NCBI GenBank assembly: GCA_025667525.1 | Contig: CM046877.1 | Location: forward strand, 29,089,255-29,153,254 | DNA: 64,000 nt | Origin: Glebionis coronaria | Taxonomy: Eukaryota; Streptophyta; Magnoliopsida; Asterales; Asteraceae | Direction: 5' to 3' | Shown here: positions 1 through 11,900 of the stretch, piece after piece | How the letters are laid out: every line of letters begins with the position of its first letter | Position numbering within the stretch: position 1 is the first letter of the stretch | The notes under the pieces: model-generated | Told to the model about the DNA's origin: nothing | Database searches by the model: none | Seen by the model: the letters and a program-made list of their open reading frames with translations, nothing else | Made by a program: the position numbers and the translations under genes

Positions 1-2175
1 GAACACTATGCTCTCTTAAGATCATATGGCAAAGAGTTATTGGATTCTAACCCAGGGTCTACTGTGAAATTAGGAGTTACAAATACTGATGACAAGACTT
101 ATTTTGATAGGTTTTATGTCTGTTTTGCTGGGTTAAAACAAGGGTTTATAAATGGGTGTAGAAGGGTGGTTGCATTAGATGGGTGTTTCTTGAAAAGACC
201 AAATCAAGGAGAGATCTTAACTGCCATAGGAAGAGATGGTAACAACCACATTTACCCAATTGCTTGGGCAATTGTGAATGTGGAAAACAAGGATAATTGG
301 AGCTGGTTTTTAGAACTTCTAGGAGATGACTTGGAAATGCCAACTGGTCATGGTCTTACTTTAATGTCTGACCAACATAAAGGTCTAATAGAGGCTGTCA
401 AAGATGTAATGCCAGATGCTGAGCACAGGCAGTGTGCTAGACATATCTATGAGAACTTTAGAAAGCAATATAGTGGCCTAGAGTTTAGGAAGTTATTTTG
501 GGCTGCCTCAAAAGCTTCATATCCTCAGAAGTTTAATAAAGTAATGGAAAGAATCAAAGCTGCAAACCCTGGTGCTTATCAGTATTTGATGGATAAAAAT
601 CCCAAGACTTGGTCTAGGGCTTTTTTTGAATTAGATAGGGGGTGTGAGGCTGTTGAAAATGGATTTAGTGAGTGCTTTAACTCGGTATTGTTGTTGGTGA
701 GAAACAAGCCTTTACTGACTATGTTGGAGGCTATGAGGGTCATAGTGCTTGAAAGGATGAATACTATGAGGAAGATATCATCTACATGGACTAATGACAT
801 ATGTCCAAATATCTTGAAGAGACTTGACTTGATGAAAAATGATACAAGGTATGATTTAGATCCTTTCAAAGTTATTTAATGATGATTTGTTATGCTCTTT
901 AATAATGATTGCTTATTTTGTTTAATAATGTCGTTGCGTTGTAGGTTCTGGAATGTTACTCATGCTGGCGGTGATACTTTTGAGGTAAGATCAGGCAGCA
1001 ACTCTTTCAAGGTCGATTTGTCTACAAGGACTTGTAATTGTAGATTATGGCAGCTATCCGGGTTGCCCTGTGTACATGCTATCACAGCTATTTTCAAGAT
1101 CAACAGGGACCCTGAAGAGTATGTTCCAAATTGGTTTAGAAAGGAGCTTTACTATGCAACATACCATAATTATCTTAGTCCAGTTGGAGGTATTGATTTT
1201 TGGCCAGATCAGAGTCAATACTCGAAGGTATTACCTCCAAAGCCTAAGGTTATGCCAGGAAGGCCAAGGAAGAAGAGGATCAGGGCAAGTCATGAAGGTG
1301 GAAGTGGAACAAAGATCTCAAAGGTAGGATGTCCGGTAACTTGCCAAAACTGCTTTCAAGTTGGTCATAACAAAAAAGGATGTAACGCTCCACCTGCTCA
1401 AAAACCAGTCATAGAAAAGAGAAGAGTTGGAAGGCCTAGTAAAAAAGATGCAAGTGATGCTACTGGTTCTGCTAGTGGTATTGGAAGAGGTTCAGGTAGT
1501 GGTGTTGGAGGTTTAGGTAGAGGTAGTCAAGGTGTTGAAGGTTCTGGTAGAGGTGGTCGAGGTGTTGGAGGTTCTGGTAGGGGTGGTCGAGTGTATGGCA
1601 GAGGTGTTGAAGGTTCAGGTAGAGGTGGTCCAGGTGTTGGAGGTTTTGGTAGAGGTGGTCGAGTGTATGGCAGAGGTGTTGGAGGTTCTGGTAGAGGTTG
1701 TGGAAGTACTGGAAGAGGTGTTGGCGGTTCTGGTAGTGGGGTGGCTAGTACTGGAAGAGGTAACATGGGTCATCGTATACCAGGGTTCACTTATTCTGAT
1801 TCTAACATGAAGGCATTCAACAGGGTTGGTGGTGTTAGGTTTTCAACAACACCACCTGGTTACGGTAAGGAAAGCTTTCAAAGAGGTTTGGCTTACTGGT
1901 TAGATGATGATGATGATAGTCCTGGTGTTTACTATGATATGAATGCTGATACACAAGGTACTCAAGGAACCAATCAAGCTGTCGAAGAAAACCAAACAGA
2001 ATTTGTAATTCCTACCCAAGATGAAATTCCTAGTCAAGCAACAAATGAAGTCCCAGATGAGAGGCCAATTGCAACAAGACAAAGGCCACCAAGCAGCAGG
2101 ATTATGAAAAGAAACTTGGCAAGAAAGATTCAAGGTGAAGGAGGCTCGACAAACACTGCTCTCAACTTGGACTAA
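1..2175 (+). CDS. MULE transposase, 5' partial, two exons
   Basis: Cut-and-paste transposase of the MuDR/MULE family, acting on element ends in the nucleus. The reading frame is already open at base 1, so the N-terminus is missing. Candidate catalytic residues are D in LDGCF (codon 178), D in MSDQHKG (370) and E in SECFN (670). A SWIM zinc finger follows (CxC at 1033 and 1039, CxH at 1069 and 1075), then a CX2CX4HX4C knuckle (1342-1383) and a long Gly/Arg/Ser repeat tail (about 1480-1770). The frame appears stopped at 877, but an intron at 849-944 resolves this. The donor AAG|GTATGA and acceptor TTGTAG|G join exon 1 (ending 848) to exon 2 (starting 945) in frame and run straight into the SWIM region. 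No other lesion is seen, so the protein may be functional. The splice is inferred from sequence only. Confidence 0.88.
849..944 (+). other. intron of the MULE transposase gene
   Basis: A 96-bp GT-AG intron. The donor context AAG|GTATGA is strong and the acceptor is TTGTAG. Removing it deletes the in-frame TAA at 877-879 and restores one continuous frame. A competing donor at 871 would leave the frames out of register. Confidence 0.7.
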
Positions 2176-2585
2176 TCTATCACCCAAGTGTATCTTTTGT
2201 GTACTCTAAATTAAATTAATCTAGATTATGTGTATCTGGAAGCCCTGTTTTGTGTATTAACTTAGGGCATGATAAAACTAGCACCATCAGAAACTTATTG
2301 GAGCGTGTACCTTTTGTTGTATTTGACTTTCTAAAGTCAGTAATCTATGAAGTTAATTGACTTGCTAAAGTCATTTTAAATCTATTCAGTTTGCTTTAAG
2401 CTTATGATTTGTTGAATTCTACTTCCATTAACTGTATAACAATAATAAAAGACACAAGAAATAAGATTAAAATTTGAAATTTTTCATTGCTAATAACAGT
2501 TTGACTTTATGGAGTCAAATTCCATTACAAAACACAAAGACAACTACTGATAATGTTACAAACACACAAACCCATACCATCCTTT
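2176..2585. other. spacer between convergent MULE genes
   Basis: AT-rich sequence holding the 3' regions of both element genes. An AATAAAA signal on the plus strand near 2441 could serve the transposase mRNA. Short direct and inverted copies of TTTGACTTTATGGAGTCAAA-like sequence occur (about 2325-2345, 2358-2372 and 2500-2520). No gene is seen. Confidence 0.5.
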
Positions 2586-3002
2586 CTAAACAATCCTTAT
2601 ACCTAAAACAACACACAAAACCACCATTATCCCAATCAAAATGAGGAATATCCTATGATACAACTCAAGCTTTGACTTTGTGGCAGTCAACTCTTTCTCC
2701 ATCCTTGTCTTGTCAGCATTGTTACCTTTCTTCACCTTTGAATGCAGATCTAGTAGCAGCTCCCTATAGTAATCACTTGGTAAATCATCATCAAAAAATT
2801 CGTATACATGACACTTCTTTTTTTTGTCATATATTGGGCATGCAATAAACCGTTTTCCCGGATTATCCTTGGTCCAAGCTGTTTGTACTGTTAATTGGTA
2901 ACCACATTCACAAGTGGGTCGAACGTATTTGTGTGAGACTCGAGGGGTTCCATTAGCATAGGACATCGTGGTGTTGGTGGTGGTGATGGTTTGTAACAGC
3001 AA
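2586..3002 (-). CDS. zf-GRF protein with C-terminal membrane segment
   Basis: A 138-residue protein. Residues about 30-70 form a GRF-type zinc finger: CECG, a WT..NPGKRF.AC block, and a downstream KC. Such fingers bind nucleic acid in several unrelated proteins. An acidic stretch FFDDDLP follows, then a charged helical region (about 75-112) that may form a coiled coil, and a hydrophobic C-terminal segment (about 114-138, LILIGIMVVLCVVLGI) that looks like a tail anchor. An alternative start at the second Met, MSYANG, removes a low-complexity leader. The gene lies convergent to the transposase inside the same MULE, which suggests an accessory element gene or a host gene carried by the MULE. Function is unknown. 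Confidence 0.75.
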   Translation of the reverse strand: MLLQTITTTNTTMSYANGTPRVSHKYVRPTCECGYQLTVQTAWTKDNPGKRFIACPIYDKKKKCHVYEFFDDDLPSDYYRELLLDLHSKVKKGNNADKTRMEKELTATKSKLELYHRIFLILIGIMVVLCVVLGIRIV

Positions 3003-3345
3003 GGATGAATGGATCGGAGTTATAGTGGGGGTGATGGTGGTACAAAGAGTTTATAAAATTGGGGATCTGAGTTTGTTTTAGGGTTTGGAAAAGGGGGGAA
3101 ATGGGGATATAATGGGTGGTGGGGCCAACTGGTTAGGTGGGTTTGTGAAATAACGGGGTCAAAAGATTGTAACGGGTCAACAACAATGGTAGTGCGTGCC
3201 ACGTCATAAAAAACAAACGGAAAACCAAATTCTGTTACAATAGGGGTGATTAGTAATGGTGGGTGTGTTATTTGGTAAGATTAATAAGACGTTACATAAC
3301 ATAGTAAAACTGGACAACAATGTTACATTTACAACCTATTATCCC
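3003..3345. other. MULE right terminal region and zf-GRF upstream sequence
   Basis: GC-poor non-coding sequence upstream of the minus-strand zf-GRF gene, so it should hold that gene's promoter. No clear TATA box was identified. The open frame at 3020-3202 has no recognisable domain and I treat it as chance. Confidence 0.45.
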
Positions 3346-4017
3346 AAACAAAATTGCCAATAATGGTCCCTCATAAAATCAAAGATGCAATGAATACCTT
3401 TGAAGATCAAGAATGTTCAAAATCAGTCCTTGAAATATCTCAAAATGGCAAAAATAACCCTTGAAATCCTTTTTCCAAAGTTTGGTGCCAAAAGTGACAA
3501 ATGGTGAAAGATATTATAAAGGGAAACACGTTTTCTAAGCTGAAATTCCTTATTTGCCAAAAATACCAAAACACAAGGGCCAAATGTGGGCAAAATAAAC
3601 ATTCAAATGTTTATTGCGCCAAACACTTTCCACTCCACCAAAAACGGATCAAAACCACTTACTGTTCACTTTTACCAGCCCAGATTTTACACCACTTAAA
3701 TCAAAGGGTAAAACGAAATTACCTTGGCACACGTTTGATTCACCTCACCTTAAACGCATCCCACACCAAAAACCCTCACTCCCACTCACTTTGGACCCCA
3801 CCCCCAATTCCCTTTCCACCAATCAGATTGCAACTTAGCCTCCAAGTTAAGTGACATGTCCAAATCAACAGCTATGATTCATTGCTTCATCACAAAGCTA
3901 AAATGAACATCCAGGATCAATTTGGACAACTCAAATGAAGAAAACGTCTAGAAGGACTTAGGGCATTTAGGGAATTTCACTTCTAGGGTTTGTGTATAAT
4001 GTTAGCCAGGCATTTGC

Positions 4018-4027
4018 CTATAAAAGG
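4018..4027 (+). promoter_or_regulatory. LTR promoter TATA box (5' LTR)
   Basis: CTATAAAAGG within the LTR. An AATAAA signal lies about 75 bp downstream (4097-4102), the usual compact arrangement bounding the R region. This places the transcript start near 4050. Confidence 0.7.
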
Positions 4028-4096
4028 AGACCTCAACATGTGAGAGTCCCTTTGTTCCAGATTTTAGCTTTAAATCTTTGTAATTCCTTTTTATGA

Positions 4097-4102
4097 AATA
4101 AA
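4097..4102 (+). terminator. LTR polyadenylation signal (5' LTR)
   Basis: AATAAA between TATA and U5. It is repeated at 16444-16449 in the 3' LTR, where it would end the genomic transcript. Confidence 0.55.
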
Positions 4103-6735
4103 GTTTGAATTTCTTAAAAATTTGAGTTCTAATCTGTTATTTATAAAAGTTTGGTGTTTGAGAAGCTAAAATCTGAGTTCCATTTATATGTTTGAAGGTT
4201 TTTGAGGCAAGGTTTTAGTTGATAAATCTTGGGTTTCAAAAATCAGAAAGTCCTTGTTTATTTGATCTCACCCTTGTGTTTGTTCATCTTAGCAGCATTG
4301 GAAGCTGGTACTTGTTTTGCTAGTACCTCAGCTCAAACAATCCAGGGCCTGGATGTAGGTCTTGGAGGTTTGCACCTTCTTCCTTTTTCATTTTCTCTTT
4401 AAGTTTCTGAATATTTGTGATTTTTGTGGATTTGTGCTTGAATCTGTGTTATTGTGGTTGTTTATTGTTGATTTGGCTTGGTTTGATGTTAATGAGGTGT
4501 TACTAATCTGATTTGTGGGTCGAATCTTCATGATCCTTTGAAAATTTGTGAAAATAAGTTTTAAAAGGGTGTTTGGGATTACTGCATAAGTTGGATTTGA
4601 GGATTGTTAAGTGCTTGTGTGTTGTATGCAAGTATTGGTATCTGATATTTGGGTGCTTATGTTCATCTGTTTACAGGTTTTGTGGTCTTGAACACATAGA
4701 TTCATAGATTGGCTATAAAATCTTCATAACTTGGTAAAATTGGCTAGGATTTTGAGGACACCTAGATCTAAGCAAAGGTTAAGGGTAACAAGTGCTAAAT
4801 CAAAGCTAATCACACCCGGGTAGAAGGATTTGAGGCTTGAAATTGGATTAAGTGTCAAGTATATCAGCAAACTGTTTCTGCATATTGTTCTTTGTTCATC
4901 AGTAACTTTTTGTGCTTTGATCTTGCTATTTACTTTGATTCAGTGTTTAATTCTTGTTGCTTTGTGTTCATTGTTAGTTTATATAGCTTGTGTGTGCATC
5001 TGGTTAAGTTTGGTTGGCTTATTTTGCTGAAATCTGCTTATTAAGTGCTAAACTGCTTATTTGCATATCTGGAGCATATCTGTGGACTGTTTGGCTTATT
5101 GTGGCTTATTGTGTGGATAATTTTGTGATTTTATTGTTGCTATTGACTCCTTGTGGTTCACTGATCACAAGGGTTCCTTTGTTTCCAATTGAATCAAACC
5201 AGAACTCTCAAATAAGCTTGGTCAAATAGTCAAAGCAGTGGGAACTCCTTTCCCCTGCTGGTTACCACTGCTAGTGCAATTTTGGTGTCAGCTTATCAAT
5301 AAGCTATAATAGCTTATTCCAACCTGCAACAACTTTGTTTTTGTAATAGGTGCTCATATTTTGACCCATTTGTTCATCCTGGAGCATTTGGGTGGTTGAC
5401 TTTTAGGTTTGACTAGAAAACCAAGTCCTTTGACTTTTACATAAGTTCATTTGTGCTTATTCTGGCTTATTACTTGTGCTTATTGGATTTTTGTTGATTG
5501 ATATTGCTTATTGAGTCCATTTGAAAGCTTTTGCAAGTTAAATCAGCTTCTGAGGTTGAGTATTTCTCAAAAACGACTATTTTGTCGTTTTGTGAATTTT
5601 TACTTTTCTATTTTCTGGCTTACTGAGTGAGCTTATTGGAAATTTCTTTTGACAGATCTCTTAAGCATCCAAAAAGAGGGTTGTGTGTCAAATTAGAGCT
5701 TATGGCATTAGCTTATGGCTTAATGGGCTGAAAAGCCCAATAAGAATAAGCTTTGTGTTTAATAAGCTGTGATAAGCACATTTTCAGCTTTTGGGCCTTT
5801 AGAGTTTTGTTCTTAGAATTAAATTTTAAGTCAGATAGGGCTTTTCCAAGTCAATTGGGCCAAGTTTGACTTTTTGGGCCCAAAAGCCCATTTGTGTTGA
5901 CTGAATTTGGATTTGGCCCATTTGAGGGCCCATTAGGGGTATTTTGGTAATTTCATTTTGATTTTCTGATTATTTAGGTTAAAATAAACTAGTTTGCAAG
6001 TTTTTAGAATTTTTTATAATTTTTGGATTTTTAATATTATTTTATTATTATTTTATTATTATTTTTAAAATTTCACTTTTTCCAACTTTTTACATTTTTC
6101 TTAGGTTAAATACATTAAAATAGGAATTTAGCAACTTTTAGAATAATTTTATCACTTTTAGATTAATTTTTATAATTATTTTAAGTTTTAATAGTTTTTA
6201 AATCATTTTAAATAGTTTTTATTAGTTTTAAAATTTCTAAAAATAGTTTTTAATCATTTTAGGCCATTTTAGAGGTTTATCAATTGAAAAATTTTATTTG
6301 GGCTTTTTGATAATTTATTTGATTTTTAGGGCTTTAATTAGCATTTAAAAATTGAATATTTAATTATTTAAAAGGTTTGAAAAAGTTTTGATAATTGGTA
6401 AACTCTTAGTTTATTATTTTTGATTTTTGGTGAATTTTTGGTAATTTTTAGAATTTATTTTTATTTTGGTGATTTTTAAGGTTCTACGTCTTAACTTTCT
6501 AATAGTGATTTTTTCTTGGTAATTTTTATTTTTACATCTTCGTCATTTTCTCTTCTAATCCCTTTCTAAACCAAATATTAATCTCAAATCTTGTACATCT
6601 TAGTCACACACATATACCTCCTTGGGAAACGAACTTAATTGGGTCATTAACACTTGATTTTTCCTAAAGTCATTTGTTCAATACTTACCGCTTTTACGCC
6701 TTTTTCCTAAAAGGTGTAATTTACCTCAATCACTT

Positions 6736-6754
6736 TGGCGCCGCTGCCGGGGAG
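6736..6754 (+). other. primer binding site, tRNA-Asp type
   Basis: TGGCGCCGCTGCCGGGGAG starts three bases after the 5' LTR. It matches the complement of the plant tRNA-Asp 3' end except for one base (GCT where GTT is usual). The second element E2 has the same variant. Confidence 0.85.
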
Positions 6755-7479
6755 GTGTGTCGTGATTAATTTGCATTGTTGTTTTTAATATTAACCAAAT
6801 AGTATTTGTATTAGTAGAACTCTACTAATACGTATTATCGGTTTTCTTGTTTTTTCTTGTACAAATATTATTACTATATTGTATTAAGTATCACAATAAA
6901 TTTACAATATCTCCAAAAGTGTGAAAACACAACCTTAATTGGGATTTGATCTCCTAATTATTGTATTCGAATCTCAAACAAAAAGAAAAAGCAAAAATAG
7001 ATAAATACTTTCGTGAAGCTCGATTTTGAAAAATACAAACTATAAGGTGGGTATAAGGCGGGTATTATAAAATATACCCTAAGGAAAAAGGCTCTTAAGT
7101 GCTTCGCGCCGCCTCGTTTCCCCGCTTGCTTGTGAGTATTTTGAGATTGAAGGCCAATCGAGGGTTTTGCCGCCCAAATTATTATTACGTATACTATATT
7201 TGCTTGGTTTTCTTTGTGATTAAAACCTCTTGAACAATTTGGTTTTCACCAAAGTTCTAAAGTAATTCGAAGGCGTTCACTCCACGTGATCGTTTTCATT
7301 CCTTTGAGGCTTCTTTAATCAAGAGTTTGATTCGAGGAGAGATTTTGTAGATTGTTGTCTACGAAGATACACCAAAATCCAAAAAAAATTAAATATCATC
7401 AAAAACACAAAAAAATTGAAAATTCACAAAACACCCAAAAAGAATCTTCTTTGCTCACCTCCCATTCTTCGTGAAGTTT
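6755..7479 (+). other. E1 untranslated leader
   Basis: About 730 bp between primer site and gag with no coding frame. It ends in an A-rich stretch followed by a TC-rich block just before the gag ATG, an arrangement also seen before the E2 coding frame at 58005. Confidence 0.6.
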
Positions 7480-8943
7480 ATGATCACTCGTAATCAAGCA
7501 AAACGAGCTCGTAAACGACTTCAAAAGCAAGCCAATCAAGAGACGTTGATTGTTGAAGAACCTCCAATTGTTGAACCTATTGTAGAACAAGAAGTCGTCA
7601 TGGCTAATCGTACTATGATGGAGTTGCTACAAGCACCCACCGAGGGTTTTGGAGAGGCTATTGTGATTCCCGCCATCCTTGCGGAGAATTTCGAGATTAA
7701 GACGGGTTTAATGTCGATGTTGCAAGCAAATAAGTTTAGAGGTCATGAGAAAGACAACCCGCATTACCATATTCGGAATTTCAACCGTCTCACCGCCACT
7801 AGAAAATTTTAGGATGTTCCACATGACGCCATTAAGATGATGTTGTTTCCATACTCGTTGGATGGACCCGCAAAAATTTGGCTCGAGAAAGAACCGCCAA
7901 ATTCAATTTTGACATGGGCAGATCTCATTTCTAAGTTTGTGAACAAGTTTTTTCCACCATCTAAAACAACACACTTAAAAAATGAGATTTCACGATTTGT
8001 GCAAAGAAACAATGAAAGTTTTTCAATGGCATGGGAACGATTTAAAGAGATGTTACATGAATGTCCACACCATGATTTTACGGAATTGCATCAAGTGGAT
8101 ACTTTTTATAATGGGCTTAATGATCATGAACGAGATTATTTGAATGCCGCCGCGGGTGGTAATTTTTTGTGCAAGACGAAAAATGAGGCTTTACAAATCA
8201 TTGAAAATAGATCTAAGGTTTATAACCCTCGTAACACACCGAGTGTTGCCAATATGGGTTCGTCATCTTCGTCACAATCGTCTCGTAGCATTAATGCCTT
8301 ACATGATGAAGCTAATGAGGAAAATCGGTTTTTTGATAGATTTGCTAATCTAATGTCCCATTGGAAGGCTCAAGAAGCTTCCAATTCCGCTTCGGTTAAA
8401 GCGGTTGCTAAGAGTTGTTTATCTTGTGGGGGAGCTCATGATCTTTCCGAGTGCATTACCGCGGATGGTAACACTTCGAGTGCTTATGTAGCAACGGGAA
8501 CTTACAACCAAAACGGTCAAGGTTCCCGCCAAAATCAAGCTCCACCAAACCAAAATGTTAACAATTATCAAAACAACAACCAAGGTAATTACCAAGGCAA
8601 CACACGCAATTACAACAAGGGGAATTATCAAAGTGGGAATGGACAAATCTCTAATCAAAATCAAAACCGTGATTTTCAAAACACTACACAAGGTTTTCAA
8701 AATGCTCACACTAAAAATTTGCAAGGAGAATTTTTGGATTATGCAAAAGCAAATGATGCTAAATTTGATAACATGCAACGTGAGATGATTAGCTTAAGGT
8801 CCGAGTTGAAAAACGAGCTTAAAATGAACTTGCTAATGAACTTAAAACTCATGCAAACAAAATGGAAGGAAATGTCCAACGTCTACAACAAAACCAACAA
8901 AAGATGGAATTATGACAACAAGAGATTAAGCAAGAGTTATTAA
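7480..8943 (+). pseudogene. gag: E1 gag, interrupted
   Basis: Encodes the Athila-type capsid/nucleocapsid. The start is the ATG at 7480. The body holds the retrotransposon gag block (about 7850-8200, with SFSMAWERFKEML and FYNGLN), then a shortened knuckle CX2CX3HX4C (8416-8454, CLSCGGAHDLSEC), an Asn/Gln-rich stretch and a charged helix. Three lesions are visible. TAG at 7810-7812 is in frame with coding sequence on both sides. The reading frame shifts near 8821 into the pol frame. TGA at 8913-8915 lies in the pol frame before the ATG at 8979. A full gag or gag-pol product is therefore unlikely from this copy. Confidence 0.85.
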
Positions 8944-8978
8944 AAGCGGATGCTAGGCAATCAAAATTTGAGGACCGA

Positions 8979-11900
8979 ATGGCTAAGATGTTTGAAGCAA
9001 TCATGTGTAAGCCCTCTTCTTCGGGTGGTCTTCCTAGTGATACCATTGCAAACCCGAAGGGAGAAATGAAGGTTATTACTACACGAAGTGGTAAAACTTT
9101 CAAGGAACCAATTTCTCGTCCAAGTACTTCTAAGGAGAAGGAAATCGAGAAAGAACCCGAGGTGATGGTCGAAAAGGAGCATATTACAATCCCACGAAGT
9201 ACCGCTCATACCACACCTACGGTTGAACCAATACCAATTGTGGAACCCGAGTTTCCAAGGCCGTTGCCTAATGACCAACCCACACCACCTTTACCCTACC
9301 CTTCAAGACGAAACAAAGAGAAATTGCAAGAACGTAACAAACAACAAATCGAGCTTTTTATAAAAATGTTTAAACTAGTGCATTTTGATGTGAGTTTAGC
9401 CGACACGTTGTTATATATGCCTCGTTTCGCTTCCACTTTTAAAAGTATGATGAGCGATAAGGAAAAGCTTTCAAAGCTTGCTAATTGTTCTTCGGTTTAT
9501 CTTAACCGCATACCGGAAAAAGTTGATGATCCCGGAAAGTTTCTCATTCCTTGTGACATACAAGATATGAAAGAATGCCTCGCCTTGGCCGATCTTGGTG
9601 CAAGCATTAATTTGATGCCATTTTCCATTTGGAAATCGCTTTCGCTTCCGGCTCTCATTCCTTCGAACATGTCCATCGAGATGGCCGATCATTCTACGAT
9701 TATGGCATGTGGAGTAGCCGAAGATGTTTTCGTGAAAGTGGGGAAGTTCTACTATCCCGTTGATTTTATAGTAGTTGACATCCCCGCGGATCCTCAAGTT
9801 CCTCTAATTTTAGGTCGATCATTTTTAGACACTTCGAGATCGCTTATCGATGTTCATGCGAGAACTATCACTTTGAGATTCAACGAAGAGGAACTTGTTA
9901 TAAACGCTACTCAAAACTCGAAACCTTCTCATGTTTATGCAATCGCTACCATCAAACACATTGACATCGTTGATGTGGTTTGCGATGAGTTTTCACAAGA
10001 AGTGTTAGGTTTTTCCGATAGCTCGTCAAGTGGCAATCCCACTATTTTGGATCCGATTCTTGCTAATTCCACACCAAATCTCACTCCATTCCAAGGAGGC
10101 GATTTCACTTCAAATGAAATCAACAATGAAGATGAGGTGTTGATTAGTGATGAAATTTCTATTCCACCATTTCTTTCGCCGATGGAAGTTATGAGTGTTG
10201 AACCAAAATCTTCAATCGAGGAACCACCTATCCTTGAATTGAAAGATCTTCCTTCTCACCTTGAATACGCATTCTTGGAAGGTGATGACAAGTTGCCGGT
10301 TATTATTACAAAAGGTCTTGCTAGTAATGAAAAAACCGAGATCTTGAAATTTCTTAAGGCTCACAAAGGGGCAATTGCGTGGAAAATATCCGACATTAAG
10401 GGTATTGACCCAAAATTTTGTACTCACAAGATTTTAATGGAGGAGGACTACAAACCCGCAATTCAAAGTCAAAGAAGGGTGAATCCCAAAATTCACGATG
10501 TCATTAAAAAGGAGGTCCTTAAACTCCTTGACGCGGGAATGATTTATCCTATATCCGATAACCCATGGGTGAGCCCAATCCATTGTGTCCCTAAAAAGGG
10601 AGGAATGACCGTTCTGCCTAATGAGAACAACGAGTTAATTCCCACTCGTGTTGTGACCGGTTGGAGGGTGTGTAATGACTACCGAAAGTTAAATGACGCC
10701 ACTCGTAAAGACCACTTTCCTTTGCCCTTCATGGATCAAATGTTGGAGCGACTTGCGGGAAATGAATTCTATTGCTTTTTAGATGGTTTTTCTGGTTACT
10801 TTCAAATCCCTATCGACCCTCGTGATCAAGAGAAGACTACGTTTACGTGTCCTTATGGAACGTTCGCTTATCGTAGGATGCCTTTCGGACTTTGTAATGC
10901 ACCCGGTATGTTTCAACGGTGTATGATGGCGATTTTTCACGATATGATCGAGAAGTCGATGGAAGTGTTTATGGATGACTTCTCAGTGTTTGGTAATTCG
11001 TTCACGTCATGTTTATCTAATCTCGAAAAAATGTTAAAACGTTGTGAAGAAACCAATCTTGTGCTTAATTGGGAGAAATGTCATTTCATGTGTAAACAAG
11101 GAATCGTCTTAGGACATAAGGTGTCGAAGGCGGGGATTGAGGTCGATAAAGCTAAGGTAGACGTCATCGCCAAGTTACCTCATCCCAAAACCGTTAAGGG
11201 AGTTAGGAGTTTCCTAGGCCACGCGGGCTTTTATCGTCGTTTCATCAAAGACTTTTCGAAAATTTCTCGTCCTATGACACACCTTCTCGAGAAGGATGCT
11301 CCTTTTAACTTCAATGAGGATTGTGTTAAGGCTTTCGAAACTCTCAAAAGGAAACTTACCGAAGCTCCCATTCTTGTTGCTCCTAATTGGGAATTACCCT
11401 TTGAAATCATGTGCGATGCAAGTGATTATGCTATAGGGGCCGTCTTAGGGCAACGTTATGACAAGCATTTTCGTCCTATTCACTATGCTAGCAAGACGAT
11501 GACCGAGGCTCAATTAAAGTACACCACAACGGAAAAGGAATTCCTTGCCGTGGTCTATGCTTTTGAGAAATTCCGACCTTATCTCGTCTTGACTAAAAGC
11601 ATTGTGTATACCGACCATTCGGCTATCAAGTATCTCTTAGCTAAGCAAGATGCTAAGCCGAGATTGCTTCGTTGGATGCTCCTCCTCCAAGAATTTGATG
11701 TCACCGTGCTTGACAAAAAAGGAGCCGAGAATCTAGCGGCCGATCATCTCTCTCGTCTAGAAGATCCTCACAAATATGTTTTCGAGAACAAGGAAATTAC
11801 CGAAACATTTCCTCTTGAGACTCTCGGTGTAGTGACTTCTAAAGACACAACCCCATGGTTTGCCGACATTGCAAATTACCATGCGGGCAATTTCATAATC

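Larger units (their letters stand above)
1..3345 (+). mobile_element. Mutator-like element (MULE), right part
   Basis: The element enters from the left edge of the window. It carries a MULE transposase gene (+) and a convergent zf-GRF gene (-), then about 340 bp of non-coding right end. I place the right boundary at 3345 because homology to the Athila-type LTR begins abruptly at 3346. Read inward on the minus strand, the end starts GGGATAATAGG, a plausible MULE terminus. The left terminal repeat lies outside the window, so neither the inverted repeat nor the 9-bp target duplication can be verified here. The alternative is that the LTR was truncated by some other event and the MULE ends elsewhere. 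Confidence 0.65.
3346..6732 (+). repeat. 5' LTR of E1, first 384 bp missing
   Basis: Aligns with 15693-19064 of the 3' LTR and ends in CAATCA just before the primer site. The missing part corresponds to 15309-15692. It contains a TATA box (4018-4027), a polyadenylation signal (4097-4102), a GCTTATT-rich zone (about 5010-5780) and a very AT-rich tail (about 5960-6480). Small open frames inside it (3501-3854, 4830-5229) recur in every LTR copy and are not genes. Confidence 0.9.

Noticed and set aside
1527..1810. Pro-rich antisense frame and a Val/Glu-rich shifted frame
   Set aside because: Shadows of the Gly-rich repeat of the transposase.
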